DNA from: Bacteroidales bacterium
GTDB taxonomy: Bacteria; Bacteroidota; Bacteroidia; Bacteroidales; UBA12077
Direction of reading: 5' to 3'
Assembly (NCBI GenBank): GCA_016342685.1
Contig: JAEINU010000004.1
Span: 1 to 64,000, forward strand
Length of the DNA: 64,000 nt
Shown here: piece after piece, positions 53,272-62,862 of the stretch
How the letters are laid out: each line of letters starts with the position of its first letter
Numbering within the stretch: position 1 is the stretch's first letter
The notes under the pieces: generated by a model
Databases searched by the model: none
What the model was told of the DNA's origin: nothing
Seen by the model: the letters and a program-made list of their open reading frames with translations, nothing else
Position numbers and translations under genes: made by a program

Positions 53272-55089
53272 CTATTTCTTTTTTAAATCCATATTTATTT
53301 CGATATCCCAATTGGCTCTTACCTTGATCTCTTTCTCGTAATACAAAACCTCTTCTGGCAAAATGTGTTCCAAATAGTTTCCTTCGTCCCACTTACCATT
53401 CATATTTCTATCAATTATTACTTTAAAAATATATTCTTTAGGATTGAGATATGCAAACTCAAGTATTTCGTCTTTTTGAACAATTCTTTCATCAAGTATA
53501 TTCTCTGTTTCCTTTCCTGGAAGAATTAATTGACATATGGCCTGAAAAGATGAATCAATACCAGAAATATTTGCCAAAACCTTCCCATATGAGTCAAGTG
53601 TCATAACTTTATATTCAACAATTAAAGTATCGTTTGTACTTTCAGAAATGTCAGTGAATGCTCCTGGGTATATCTCGAGTTTAAATGTTGAATCTTCTGG
53701 CCATGTGCTGGTAAGTTCAAATTCTCGAAGTTCATTTTCAACCTTATTCAATTTAAAACCCACTTCATACTCCATGGAATCGACGACGTTGTACAAATAG
53801 ATATAAGATCTGTCGATATCGAGTAAAGGTTTTTCAAAGGATAGATTTATGTTTTTATTAAGGTCGAGCGACCCCCTATCTTTTACACTTAATTTATATT
53901 CTATTCCTGGAAGCTTTTGTTCTTGATCTTTGTTTTTCTTTTTAGTTTCGAAATACCGAAGGTTTAAAGTATCTGTGTTCCATTGATAAACCAAATTAGA
54001 ATCCTCTTTTTGATATGAAAGAGTACATTTCATGTTCTCCTTATTGTAAATCTCACTGTTTGTTAACCAATAAAATACAGTATCGTTATTTTCAGAAAGT
54101 TCTTTTATATACCAATCTGTTTCTATAACAGTGTCAACCAACTCAAAAATAATACTATCCTTAATTGGTTTATTAAACATTATTTCGACTTTCTGCTGCT
54201 CTTCTCGCTTTGTGTTAGCAACATATTGCACAGCTCTATCTTCTTTAAAAAGCATTAAAGTATATTCCGGGATAGTATAATAAATATTTGTTTCTGTAAT
54301 AATAGTATCAATATCACCATACTTTTTTGTTAATCCCCCCTCGATACTTATTAATGAATCCTCAACAAACGTTGTATCTATTTTAACTTCTGTTATTAAT
54401 TCGAAGCTTATTAAAGAATCTGTAAAAGCAATATCCTCATCAGGCATATCAAATAAATAATTCTTATTTAGATCCCTCAAACAGAATAACTTGTAATTAT
54501 CAATACGAATATTATTTATTCTAAAAAATCCTTCGCTGTTTGTTTTTGAGATATAATCAGGAATGCTTTTAAAAGGTACAGAATCTTCCTTTGAATTATA
54601 TAGCATAACAAAAACGCCTTCTTCGGGTAAAAGATTAAACGAATTAAGAACGTGCCCTTGAATTGACATTGAATCAATATATTCGCCTGTAGAAAACACA
54701 TATTGAAAATTCTCTATTGGATTTCCTTCATTAAAATCTTGAACAGAATTACCAAAATACAAGTTATAGGTTGTTGAATCCTTAAGCTCTTCTTCAAATT
54801 TTATATTTAGCACTTTCCCTTTGGCTTGAATCATTGGGTTTTTTTCGAGTATAGGCGAAACTATCAAGTTTTGCTGAAGGTCTGTCAATTGTATAAACTC
54901 ATCAAAAGTAATTTTCACTAATTTGCTGTCAAAGTTAGTTGTATAACTAGCTGGATTAATTTCCACAATTAAAGGATGTTGCTCATCCTTTGGGCCACCA
55001 GTAGGCGCAGCCATTCTTGCACAGCCTGCTATAATTGAAATAAGAATTACAAATAAGAATATATTTCTGGAATTACTATTTAGCTTCAT
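53272..55089 (-). CDS. Large lipoprotein with Ig-like domain
   Basis: A 605-residue lipoprotein. The start at 55089 gives a signal sequence ending in the lipobox IIAGC, followed by ARMAAPTGGPKDEQHPLIVEINPA, a common beginning in Bacteroidota. An SbsA-type Ig-like domain covers about 30-130 (VKITFDEFIQLTDLQQNLIVSP...LKDSTTYNLYFG). Further beta-rich repeats run to the end, including the EF-like DLNKNYLFDMPDED and DRNMNGKWDEGNYLEH loops. The role is unknown; it is probably anchored in the outer membrane, facing the periplasm or surface. Confidence 0.85.
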   Translation of the reverse strand: MKLNSNSRNIFLFVILISIIAGCARMAAPTGGPKDEQHPLIVEINPASYTTNFDSKLVKITFDEFIQLTDLQQNLIVSPILEKNPMIQAKGKVLNIKFEEELKDSTTYNLYFGNSVQDFNEGNPIENFQYVFSTGEYIDSMSIQGHVLNSFNLLPEEGVFVMLYNSKEDSVPFKSIPDYISKTNSEGFFRINNIRIDNYKLFCLRDLNKNYLFDMPDEDIAFTDSLISFELITEVKIDTTFVEDSLISIEGGLTKKYGDIDTIITETNIYYTIPEYTLMLFKEDRAVQYVANTKREEQQKVEIMFNKPIKDSIIFELVDTVIETDWYIKELSENNDTVFYWLTNSEIYNKENMKCTLSYQKEDSNLVYQWNTDTLNLRYFETKKKNKDQEQKLPGIEYKLSVKDRGSLDLNKNINLSFEKPLLDIDRSYIYLYNVVDSMEYEVGFKLNKVENELREFELTSTWPEDSTFKLEIYPGAFTDISESTNDTLIVEYKVMTLDSYGKVLANISGIDSSFQAICQLILPGKETENILDERIVQKDEILEFAYLNPKEYIFKVIIDRNMNGKWDEGNYLEHILPEEVLYYEKEIKVRANWDIEINMDLKKK

Positions 55090-55274
55090 ATAATTGTCTA
55101 TAAAATTGTACACTACAAACTTAAAAAGTTTATTCCAATAATTAATTAACTTCACATTTTTTTAAATATTTAATGATACTTACTTTTTAACATATAATAA
55201 CAGAATACTAAAGATCAAATTATATTCCTGCATATTTTTTTTCATACATTTGTACTTCATTAAAAAAATAAACA

Positions 55275-56072
55275 ATGCTACTAAATTACATAAACTGGGA
55301 TATCAACCCTGAGATTTTTGGATTCTGGGGCCTTTCTATCAGATATTATGGACTTCTTTTCGCAGCATCATTTTTCTTCGGCTATTTAATAATGCAAAAG
55401 ATATTTAAGCAAGAAGGTTTAACAATAGAACTACTCGATAAACTTACAATTTACATGGCATTAGGAACTGTTCTTGGAGCCAGACTTGGACATTGCTTAT
55501 TTTATCAACCTGATTATTATTTGAGTCATCCTTGGGAAATTATTAAAATATGGCATGGCGGATTAGCAAGTCATGGAGCAGCAATCGGAATCTTAATTTC
55601 TCTTTATTATTTTTCGAAAAAGAACAAAAAACCATACTTATGGATTATAGATAGAATTGCAATTGTAGTTGCTTTGGCTGGATTTTTTATTCGAATGGGA
55701 AACTTAATGAATTCAGAAATTTATGGAAATGTTACTACTTTACCTTGGGGGTTTGTATTTTTAAGAGATGGACAAACTTTGCCAAAGCATCCAACTCAAA
55801 TATATGAAGCATTATCGTACCTAACAATCTTTGTTTTACTTTATTCTATCTATCGTAAGAAAGGAATTCAGGTTAAACCTGGCTTATTAGTTGGTTTATT
55901 TTTCTCTCTTCTTTTCACTGTTAGATTTTTCGTTGAATTTATCAAAGAAGACCAAGTAAGATTTGAACAAGGAATGTCATTAAATATGGGACAGTGGTTA
56001 AGTATACCATTGGTACTACTCGGACTTTTTCTTTTATATCGAAGCTTAAAACTAAAACCTTCATCAAAATAA
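55275..56072 (+). CDS. lgt: Prolipoprotein diacylglyceryl transferase
   Basis: A 265-residue membrane enzyme that transfers diacylglyceryl from phosphatidylglycerol to the lipobox cysteine. Motifs: IRYYGLLFAASF, GARLGHCLFYQPDYY, HGGLASHGAAIG (signature), FIRMGNLMNSEIYG and YEALSY. About seven membrane helices. A TACATTTG -7 box lies at 55245-55252. It is monocistronic with a strong terminator. Confidence 0.96.
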   Translation: MLLNYINWDINPEIFGFWGLSIRYYGLLFAASFFFGYLIMQKIFKQEGLTIELLDKLTIYMALGTVLGARLGHCLFYQPDYYLSHPWEIIKIWHGGLASHGAAIGILISLYYFSKKNKKPYLWIIDRIAIVVALAGFFIRMGNLMNSEIYGNVTTLPWGFVFLRDGQTLPKHPTQIYEALSYLTIFVLLYSIYRKKGIQVKPGLLVGLFFSLLFTVRFFVEFIKEDQVRFEQGMSLNMGQWLSIPLVLLGLFLLYRSLKLKPSSK

Positions 56073-56078
56073 CTAATT

Positions 56079-56104
56079 AAAAACGCACTATACAGTGCGT
56101 TTTT
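56079..56104 (+). terminator. Terminator of lgt
   Basis: A perfect 11-bp stem (AAAAACGCACT / AGTGCGTTTTT) closes a 4-nt loop, followed by CTTTTC. It lies 7 nt after the lgt stop. Confidence 0.88.
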
Positions 56105-56274
56105 CTTTTCAACTAATTTTCCACTTAATTCTGACACCATTATGTTTAATACATAATTGGCACAAAGTTATTTTGCTTCTTGTTTAATCTCCAGAATTCA
56201 TTTATACAAAAAAATATCTTAAATTTAGGATTCTATTTGTTTTAAAAATAGAAAGTTACCTAAATCATTAACCC

Positions 56275-59200
56275 ATGATTAATCAAATTATTAATTTTAG
56301 TATTAAGAATAAACTAATTGTTATTCTTTTTACTCTAACCATAGCTGCCTTTGGAGTTTATTCTGTATTTAAAATTCCTGTTGGTGCAGTTCCTGACATT
56401 ACAAACAATCAGGTTCAGGTAATAACCGTATCTACAAGTTTATCGACTCAAGATGTTGAGCAATTCATTACTTATCCGGTTGAGCTAGAAATGGCTAATT
56501 TACCTGGAGTAAAAGAGATTCGTTCAATTTCGAAATTTGGATTATCGGTAGTAACAATTGTTTTTGAAGAGAATATTGGAACCTATTTGCCGCGACAATT
56601 GATTGCTGAGAAAATAAAAACCGCAGCTGCAAATATTCCCGATGAATTTGGAACTCCAGAAATGGGTCCAATTACAACAGGATTAGGAGAAATTTACCAA
56701 TATATTCTAGATGTTAAACCAGGGTATGAAGGTAAATACACTTCGCTGGAATTGCGAACCGTTCAGGATTGGATTGTAAAACGTCAACTTTCGGGTATCC
56801 CTGGAGTAGTTGAAGTTAACACTTGGGGTGGATTTTTAAAACAATACGAAATCGCTATTAACCCTGAAGAGCTTAAAGCTTCAAACATTACGCTTGTTGA
56901 AGTTTTTGATGCTATCAATAAAAACAATAGCATCGCAGGTGGTGCCTACATCGAAAAGCAGAATAAAAGTTATTTTATTCGCGGCGACGGAATGGCTCGG
57001 TCAATTGATGATATTAAATCAATTGTAGTAAAAAATACAGATGGTATTCCTTTATTAATCAAAGATATTGCCGATGTTCGTTTTGGATATGCAAACCGCT
57101 TTGGTGCTATAACCGCCAATGGCGAAGGCGAAAAAGTTATGGGTCAAATCATGATGTTAAAAGATGCCAACTCAAAAGAAGTTATTCGAGCTGTAAAAGA
57201 AAGAGTTGAAGAGGTACAAAAAGGATTACCAGAAGGTGTTTTTATAAATCCTATTGTAGAACGAAGCGAACTCATTGGAAAAACATCTTTTACAATTGTT
57301 GAAAATTTACTTCTAGGTTGTTTAATCGTTATATTAATAGTTGTTCTATTACTTGGAAATATTAGATCGGCTCTTGTGATTGCTTCCATGATTCCACTTT
57401 CATTGTTATTCACTATTTCTCTAATGTATCTGTTTGGAATCGATGCAAATTTAATGAGTCTGGGTGCCTTAGACTTTGGAATAATAATAGACGGGGCTGT
57501 AATTATTGTTGAATTTATTGCCATTCGCATAACGGATAGTAAAGACGATTATGAATTAGCAAAAGGTGCACAACGGCGAACACTTATAGATAAAATAACA
57601 TTCCACGGTGCTTCAAAAATGATTAACTCAGCCATTTTTGGTCAAATCATTATATTAATTGTTTTAATTCCGATTTTAACATTAAGTGGAGTAGAAGGCA
57701 AAATGTTCCGTCCAATGGCTTTATCGTTTAGCTTTGCAATTATTGGAGCAATGATTTTAGGATTTACATGGTTACCCGTTGCTTCTTCTTTATTTCTAAG
57801 ACCTGTAAAAGAGAACAAAAAAAGCATTTCAAAATGGGTAATGAATTTAGCTTACCGATCTTATGATCCTGTTATAAAATGGGCCTACGATCATAAATCA
57901 ATAATTATAGGATTAGCAATTGTATCGCTTGTTTTTACCGGAGTAATCTACTCTAGAATGGGTGGAGAATTTGTGCCAACGCTCGACGAAGGTGATTTTG
58001 TAATCCAGCCTGTTTTAAAAACAGGAACATCACTTAGTAAAACTGTTGAACTAACCACACAAATGGAGCAGATTCTTATTGACAATTTCGTGGAAGTTGA
58101 ACAAATTGTCTGTCGCATTGGTGCAGCTGAAGTTCCTACTGATCCCATGTCGATGGAAGAAATCGACATGATTATTAAGTTAAAACCTAAAAGTGAGTGG
58201 GTGGTTACCAATAGTAAAGAAGAACTTGCCGATAAATTTAAAGAAGCTCTCATGATAATTCCTGGAATTGATTATGAGTTTACTCAACCTATCGAGATGC
58301 GATTTAATGAACTAATTACAGGCGTAAGAGCCGATATCGCAATTAAAATATTTGGTGAAGATTTGGAATATTTAAATGATAAAGCAATTGAAATTAAAAA
58401 ATTAGTTGAAGATATTCCAGGTGCTGCCGATATTATTCTTGAAAAAACCGCTGGCCTTCCACAAATAAGCGTTCTTTATAATAGAAATAAAGTTGCTTTT
58501 TATGGTTTAAATATTGAAGAACTAAATCAGCAACTATCTATGGCTTTTGGTGGACAAATTGCAGGAAGCATTTTTGAAGGAGAGAAAAAATTCGATTTGG
58601 TTGTCCGATTTAATCAGGATTTTAGAAATGATATTAAAAACATAAAACAATTAAACATTGGATTACCGAACGGGAATCAAGTACCATTGCAAGAACTGGC
58701 AGAAATCAAATATTCTACCGGCCCCGCAAAAATATCTCGTGAAAATACACAACGACGAGTAGTTGTTAGTATTAATGTACGTAATCGTGATTTAGAATCG
58801 GTTATTAAAGATGTACAAGCCAGAATTAACGAATCGGTTAAACTTGAACCAGGCAATTACATTTCTTATGGCGGTCAGTTTGAGAATTTGGAAAATGCAA
58901 CTAAAAGATTAAAACTTGCAGTACCAATTGCTCTATTGCTTATATTTATTTTTCTTCACTTTGCATTTAAATCCCTTAAAGATGCAGCATTAATTTTTAC
59001 TGCTGTTCCGCTTTCTGCTGTTGGTGGTGTTTTCTTTTTATGGTTGCGAGGAATGCCTTTTAGTGTATCTGCTGGAATAGGTTTCATTGCGCTATTTGGT
59101 GTTGCTGTATTAAACGGTATTGTATTAATAGAACACCTAAAAGATTTAAAAGAAAAAGGAATGACAGATATGCGCGAGCTTGTTTTAAAAGCTACTCGTG

Positions 59201-60621
59201 AGCGACTACGTCCTGTTATGCTTACAGCTGCCGCAGCTGCTTTAGGATTTCTTCCAATGGCTATTTCAACATCATCGGGTGCAGAAGTTCAACGACCTTT
59301 AGCAACTGTTGTTATTGGTGGTTTAGTTACATCAACAATGTTAACTATGATTTTACTTCCACTATTATTTAAGATATTCAATACTGACAAACCCATTAAA
59401 ATAGGGAAATCGGGAAAGGTTATTTCCATTTTATTAATTCTAACTTTCTTTTTAGGTGGTTCAAAAGTTTATAGTCAAGAAAATGAAGCGCAGAAACTTT
59501 CGATAGAACAGGTTATTGAGAATGTAAAAACAAATAATCCTGTATTAAAAAATGCTCAGCTTTCAATTCTATCAGCTCAAAAGCAAAAACAAGGAGCGCT
59601 CGACTTTGGACCAACAGAATTCTCATATCAGAAGGGACAACTCAATTCAGATTTAATAGATCAATCGTTTGAGATAAATCAAAGTTTTGGATCTTTGTTA
59701 ACTCATTTTCAGAGTTCAAAACTTGCAAATAAGAATATTGATTTGAGCAAAACAGAATTTCAAATTATTGAAAAACAAATTATTGCTCAATCAAAAATTT
59801 CTTGGTATAAATGGATTTTCCTGATTGATCAGTTTAATATTATTCAGGAACAGTCGGGACTTTACAAAGAATTTGTTCGCATTGCACAGTTAAAATATGA
59901 ATTAGGGGAATCGAATTTGTTGGAGCAAACTTTAGCCGAAACAGAATATGCATCGATAAAAAATGACTTGTTAAAAACTACCGAACAATTAATTATTGCT
60001 GAAAATAACTTGAAACAAGTTATGAATATTGATGGCAATTTTATTCCTGAAGCCGATTCCTTGATAATTTATGAATTACCAGCAAGCAGTGATCCAAATC
60101 AGCGATTTAGTAGTTCCGTAGTTGTGAATTATTACAAGAATCTTTACCAAATCGAAAATGTAAAATATAATGTTGAACGATCCAGATATTTCCCAGAATT
60201 ATCGGCTGGGTATTTTAATCAAGAGATTGATCATGTTGAAGGATTTTCTGGATGGAGCATCGGACTCTCAATGCCTATTTGGTTTCTTCCACAAAATGCA
60301 AAAGTTCAGGCTACAAAAATTGAGAAGGAAAAAGCTATGAACAACTTAAGCTATCAGAAATTTAATGTTGAAAAAGAGATCGATAATAAAGTAATTCATT
60401 TAGATCAATTACAGAACGATCTAATTTATTACCATGAAAATGCTTTGAAAAAAGCTACCCTTTTAATAAATACGGCAAAAGTGCAATTTGAAAAAGAAGA
60501 GATTGAATATCTTGAATTTTTGCAAAGCATAAAGGCAGCTCAACAAATTAAATTGAACTACTTGGAAACTTTGTTTAATTACAACAAAACAGCTATTGAA
60601 CTTGAATTTTATACGAAATAA
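56275..60621 (+). CDS. CusA/CzcA-type heavy-metal RND pump fused to a TolC-like outer-membrane factor
   Basis: A 1448-residue two-part protein. Residues 1 to about 1040 form an RND pump: the first helix is KLIVILFTLTIAAFGVYSVF, the pore acidic residues of the proton path are Asp400, Asp406 and Glu413 (LDFGIIIDGAVIIVE), and twelve membrane helices are expected. A second hydrophobic segment (about 1048-1062; ISILLILTFFLGG) ends in VYSQEN at 1065-1070 and resembles a cleavable signal peptide. Residues about 1072-1448 have the TolC/OEP pattern (LSIEQVIENVKTNNPVLKNA, YELGESNLLEQTLAETEYA). The metal is not clear; the family exports Cu/Ag or Co/Zn/Cd. The adaptor gene follows 3 nt later. Confidence 0.92.
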   Translation: MINQIINFSIKNKLIVILFTLTIAAFGVYSVFKIPVGAVPDITNNQVQVITVSTSLSTQDVEQFITYPVELEMANLPGVKEIRSISKFGLSVVTIVFEENIGTYLPRQLIAEKIKTAAANIPDEFGTPEMGPITTGLGEIYQYILDVKPGYEGKYTSLELRTVQDWIVKRQLSGIPGVVEVNTWGGFLKQYEIAINPEELKASNITLVEVFDAINKNNSIAGGAYIEKQNKSYFIRGDGMARSIDDIKSIVVKNTDGIPLLIKDIADVRFGYANRFGAITANGEGEKVMGQIMMLKDANSKEVIRAVKERVEEVQKGLPEGVFINPIVERSELIGKTSFTIVENLLLGCLIVILIVVLLLGNIRSALVIASMIPLSLLFTISLMYLFGIDANLMSLGALDFGIIIDGAVIIVEFIAIRITDSKDDYELAKGAQRRTLIDKITFHGASKMINSAIFGQIIILIVLIPILTLSGVEGKMFRPMALSFSFAIIGAMILGFTWLPVASSLFLRPVKENKKSISKWVMNLAYRSYDPVIKWAYDHKSIIIGLAIVSLVFTGVIYSRMGGEFVPTLDEGDFVIQPVLKTGTSLSKTVELTTQMEQILIDNFVEVEQIVCRIGAAEVPTDPMSMEEIDMIIKLKPKSEWVVTNSKEELADKFKEALMIIPGIDYEFTQPIEMRFNELITGVRADIAIKIFGEDLEYLNDKAIEIKKLVEDIPGAADIILEKTAGLPQISVLYNRNKVAFYGLNIEELNQQLSMAFGGQIAGSIFEGEKKFDLVVRFNQDFRNDIKNIKQLNIGLPNGNQVPLQELAEIKYSTGPAKISRENTQRRVVVSINVRNRDLESVIKDVQARINESVKLEPGNYISYGGQFENLENATKRLKLAVPIALLLIFIFLHFAFKSLKDAALIFTAVPLSAVGGVFFLWLRGMPFSVSAGIGFIALFGVAVLNGIVLIEHLKDLKEKGMTDMRELVLKATRERLRPVMLTAAAAALGFLPMAISTSSGAEVQRPLATVVIGGLVTSTMLTMILLPLLFKIFNTDKPIKIGKSGKVISILLILTFFLGGSKVYSQENEAQKLSIEQVIENVKTNNPVLKNAQLSILSAQKQKQGALDFGPTEFSYQKGQLNSDLIDQSFEINQSFGSLLTHFQSSKLANKNIDLSKTEFQIIEKQIIAQSKISWYKWIFLIDQFNIIQEQSGLYKEFVRIAQLKYELGESNLLEQTLAETEYASIKNDLLKTTEQLIIAENNLKQVMNIDGNFIPEADSLIIYELPASSDPNQRFSSSVVVNYYKNLYQIENVKYNVERSRYFPELSAGYFNQEIDHVEGFSGWSIGLSMPIWFLPQNAKVQATKIEKEKAMNNLSYQKFNVEKEIDNKVIHLDQLQNDLIYYHENALKKATLLINTAKVQFEKEEIEYLEFLQSIKAAQQIKLNYLETLFNYNKTAIELEFYTK

Positions 60622-60624
60622 CAT

Positions 60625-61761
60625 ATGATTATGAGAAAGTTAATATTTATTTTATTTGTTACATTTCTATTTGCTTGTACATCTGAAAACAAAGAAGTTA
60701 GCTCAAAAAGTGCCACTGAAGAAGTTGCTATGGATGGAGAAATTACTCTGACACAAGAGCAAATAAAGTTAACAGAAATTGAAACAGCAAAGGTCAAACA
60801 AATAAAGATATCGGAAACTGTTGAATGCACTGGAAAAATAGATGTTCCTCCAAAACAAAAGGCTTCAATATCACCAATAATGGGTGGTTTTATTCAGTCG
60901 TTAAATTACAATGTTGGCGATAAAGTTGAAAAAGGATCTGTTTTAGCAACTCTCCAACATCCCGATTTTATAAATCTGCAAAAGGAATATCTAGATGCCA
61001 GAAGTAAGAAAGAATATTTTGAACAAGAATATAAACGACAAGGAGAATTGACAGTTGAAAATGCTGCATCGATTAAAAAAATGCAAAAGGCGAAAGCCGA
61101 TTTTTTAAGTACCGAAGCAAATTACAAATCATTAAAATCACACCTGAAAATACTGGGTGTAAATGTTGAAACAATCGAAAATGATGATTTTACGAATGAG
61201 TTCAAACTTATTGCTCCTATAAGTGGGACGATTTCGAATTTAGCAGCAAATACGGGGAAATTTGTTAATTCGGAAAACTGTATCTACGAAATTATTAATG
61301 AGTCGAAGTTGAATATACAATTCAATATTTTTGAAAGAGATATTTCCAAAATCAGAAAAAATCAGAAAATCATTTTTCATTTAATTAATAATGAAACTAA
61401 ATTTGAGACATCGATAAATCGAATTGGAGCTAAAATTAATTCTGAAAATAGATCAACATTAGTTTATGGAAATTTTGATAATATAAACCGTAAACTAAAA
61501 CCAGGAATGCATATTAATGCTTCAATCCTAATAAATGAAAAGTTTGTTTACTCGATTCCTGCAAGTGCAATTGCTGATGGAGAAGATGCATCCTATATCT
61601 TTATTAGAAAGGGAAATTCGTTTAAGCGCGTAAAAATAAATAAAGGAATTGAGCAAGATGGATATTGCGAACTTATAGAAATTAGTGATGAAATAAAATC
61701 ATCGGAAATAGTTATTAAAGGATCATATTATTTAATGTCGGCATATGAATTAAACGAATAA
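60625..61761 (+). CDS. Periplasmic adaptor (CusB/CzcB-type) of the RND pump, lipoprotein
   Basis: A 378-residue membrane-fusion protein. The N-terminus has a lipobox (FLFAC) at about residue 18 (from the ATG at 60625; a second ATG lies two codons on). A barrel-sandwich/lipoyl half (about 60-100; PIMGGFIQSLNYNVGDKVEKGSVLATL), a helical hairpin (about 110-175) and the second lipoyl half (about 190-225; FKLIAPISGTISNLAANTGKF) are followed by a beta-barrel domain. With the upstream fusion gene it completes a tripartite pump in two polypeptides. The gene gap is 3 nt. Confidence 0.93.
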   Translation: MIMRKLIFILFVTFLFACTSENKEVSSKSATEEVAMDGEITLTQEQIKLTEIETAKVKQIKISETVECTGKIDVPPKQKASISPIMGGFIQSLNYNVGDKVEKGSVLATLQHPDFINLQKEYLDARSKKEYFEQEYKRQGELTVENAASIKKMQKAKADFLSTEANYKSLKSHLKILGVNVETIENDDFTNEFKLIAPISGTISNLAANTGKFVNSENCIYEIINESKLNIQFNIFERDISKIRKNQKIIFHLINNETKFETSINRIGAKINSENRSTLVYGNFDNINRKLKPGMHINASILINEKFVYSIPASAIADGEDASYIFIRKGNSFKRVKINKGIEQDGYCELIEISDEIKSSEIVIKGSYYLMSAYELNE

Positions 61762-61800
61762 TAATTTTATTGAACTTTATCCGTTAATTATCATAAGATA

Positions 61801-61831
61801 TTGATCTTAATTAAAATATAATATACATTTG
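61801..61831 (+). promoter_or_regulatory. Promoter of the coiled-coil membrane protein gene
   Basis: TTG (61801-61803), exactly 20 nt, then TACATTTG (61824-61831): a full match to the Bacteroidota pattern. It ends 38 nt before the ATG at 61870. Confidence 0.7.
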
Positions 61832-61869
61832 CAACTGAAAAAACTGAAACCCCATAACCTAATTGAATA

Positions 61870-62811
61870 ATGGAAGAACAAAACAAAACTCAAGACACAG
61901 AAAACCAGCAACAAAATCCGATTGCACCACAAAAGAATAAAAGTGGTTTAATGTTTATTTTATTTCTTGTGATAGGATTACTGGCTGTTGTTACATGGCT
62001 ATATATCGACCAAAGACAAACAACTGAAGAAATTGAAACTGCTTTAACAATTGAAAAAGATTCGTTACAATCGCATTTGGTTCAATTACGTGACGATTAC
62101 GATGATTTAATGACAGATAACGATTCGTTAAATACTCACTTAACTGAAGAGAAAGAGAAAATTGACAACTTATTAGCTGAAATTAAAACCGTTAAGGCTA
62201 CTAATTATTATAAAATTAAGCAATTACAAAACGAACTTGGAACTTTACGCACGGTTGCTAAAAGTTACGTTCGACAAATTGATTCGTTAAACACAATGAA
62301 TCAGGCTTTAGTTGCTGAAAACGTTTTGGTTAAAAACGAAATTAGAGTTGCAAAAACTGCAAACGTGGAGCTTGAAGAGCAAAACAAGAATCTTTCTGGT
62401 AAAGTTGAATTAGCAAGTACTCTAGGAACAAAAGATTTAAACGCATTCCCTATTAATAAAAGAGGAAAACAAAACCACAAAATTACTAAGATTGAAAAGA
62501 TAAAAGTAAGCTTTACTATTAAAGAAAATATATTAGCTACTGCCGGAGAGCGTGATATTTATATCCGTATTGCTGGGCCAGACGATTATATTCTAGCAAA
62601 ATCGGAGCAAGATTTATTCGAATTTGAAGGTCAGCAAATTGTATTCTCTGCAAAACGACCTGTTGATTATTTAAACAAAGATCTTGAAGTTATTATATTT
62701 TGGGATAACAACGGAGCATTAATTACCGGTACTTACGAAGTTTATATTTTTGCAGATGGAAGCGAAATAGGAACTACTCAATTCCAAATTGAAGAAGGCG
62801 GATTATTTTAA
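61870..62811 (+). CDS. Single-pass membrane protein with long coiled coil, function unknown
   Basis: A 313-residue protein. A polar N-terminus (about 1-25, Gln/Asn-rich) is followed by one membrane helix (about 27-47; LMFILFLVIGLLAVVTWLYI), a coiled coil of about 125 residues with regular heptads (about 50-178), and a C-terminal beta-rich domain (about 185-313; KITKIEKIKVSFTIKENILATAGERDIYIRI and DLEVIIFWDNNGALITGTYEVYIF). The orientation is probably N-in. I do not recognise the family by name. It has its own promoter and a very strong terminator, and no functional neighbour. An envelope-spanning tether or scaffold is the simplest guess. Confidence 0.8.
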   Translation: MEEQNKTQDTENQQQNPIAPQKNKSGLMFILFLVIGLLAVVTWLYIDQRQTTEEIETALTIEKDSLQSHLVQLRDDYDDLMTDNDSLNTHLTEEKEKIDNLLAEIKTVKATNYYKIKQLQNELGTLRTVAKSYVRQIDSLNTMNQALVAENVLVKNEIRVAKTANVELEEQNKNLSGKVELASTLGTKDLNAFPINKRGKQNHKITKIEKIKVSFTIKENILATAGERDIYIRIAGPDDYILAKSEQDLFEFEGQQIVFSAKRPVDYLNKDLEVIIFWDNNGALITGTYEVYIFADGSEIGTTQFQIEEGGLF

Positions 62812-62829
62812 TCCATAAAAAACATATTA

Positions 62830-62862
62830 AAAAAAGGAGCTCAATTGCTGAGCTCCTTTTTT
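62830..62862. terminator. Bidirectional terminator, 14-bp stem
   Basis: A perfect 14-bp stem (AAAAAAGGAGCTCA / TGAGCTCCTTTTTT) closes a 5-nt loop, with U-tracts both ways. It separates the coiled-coil protein gene from the convergent LytTR gene, whose stop codon it just touches. Confidence 0.92.

Noticed and set aside
57144-58253. Antisense frames of about 100-130 codons on the minus strand inside the RND pump gene
   Set aside because: They mirror the conserved pump sequence, have no start signals and no recognisable domain; shadow frames.
59470-60621. Separate TolC-like gene
   Set aside because: No stop codon, start codon with ribosome site or frame break separates it from the pump; it is a fusion at the DNA level.
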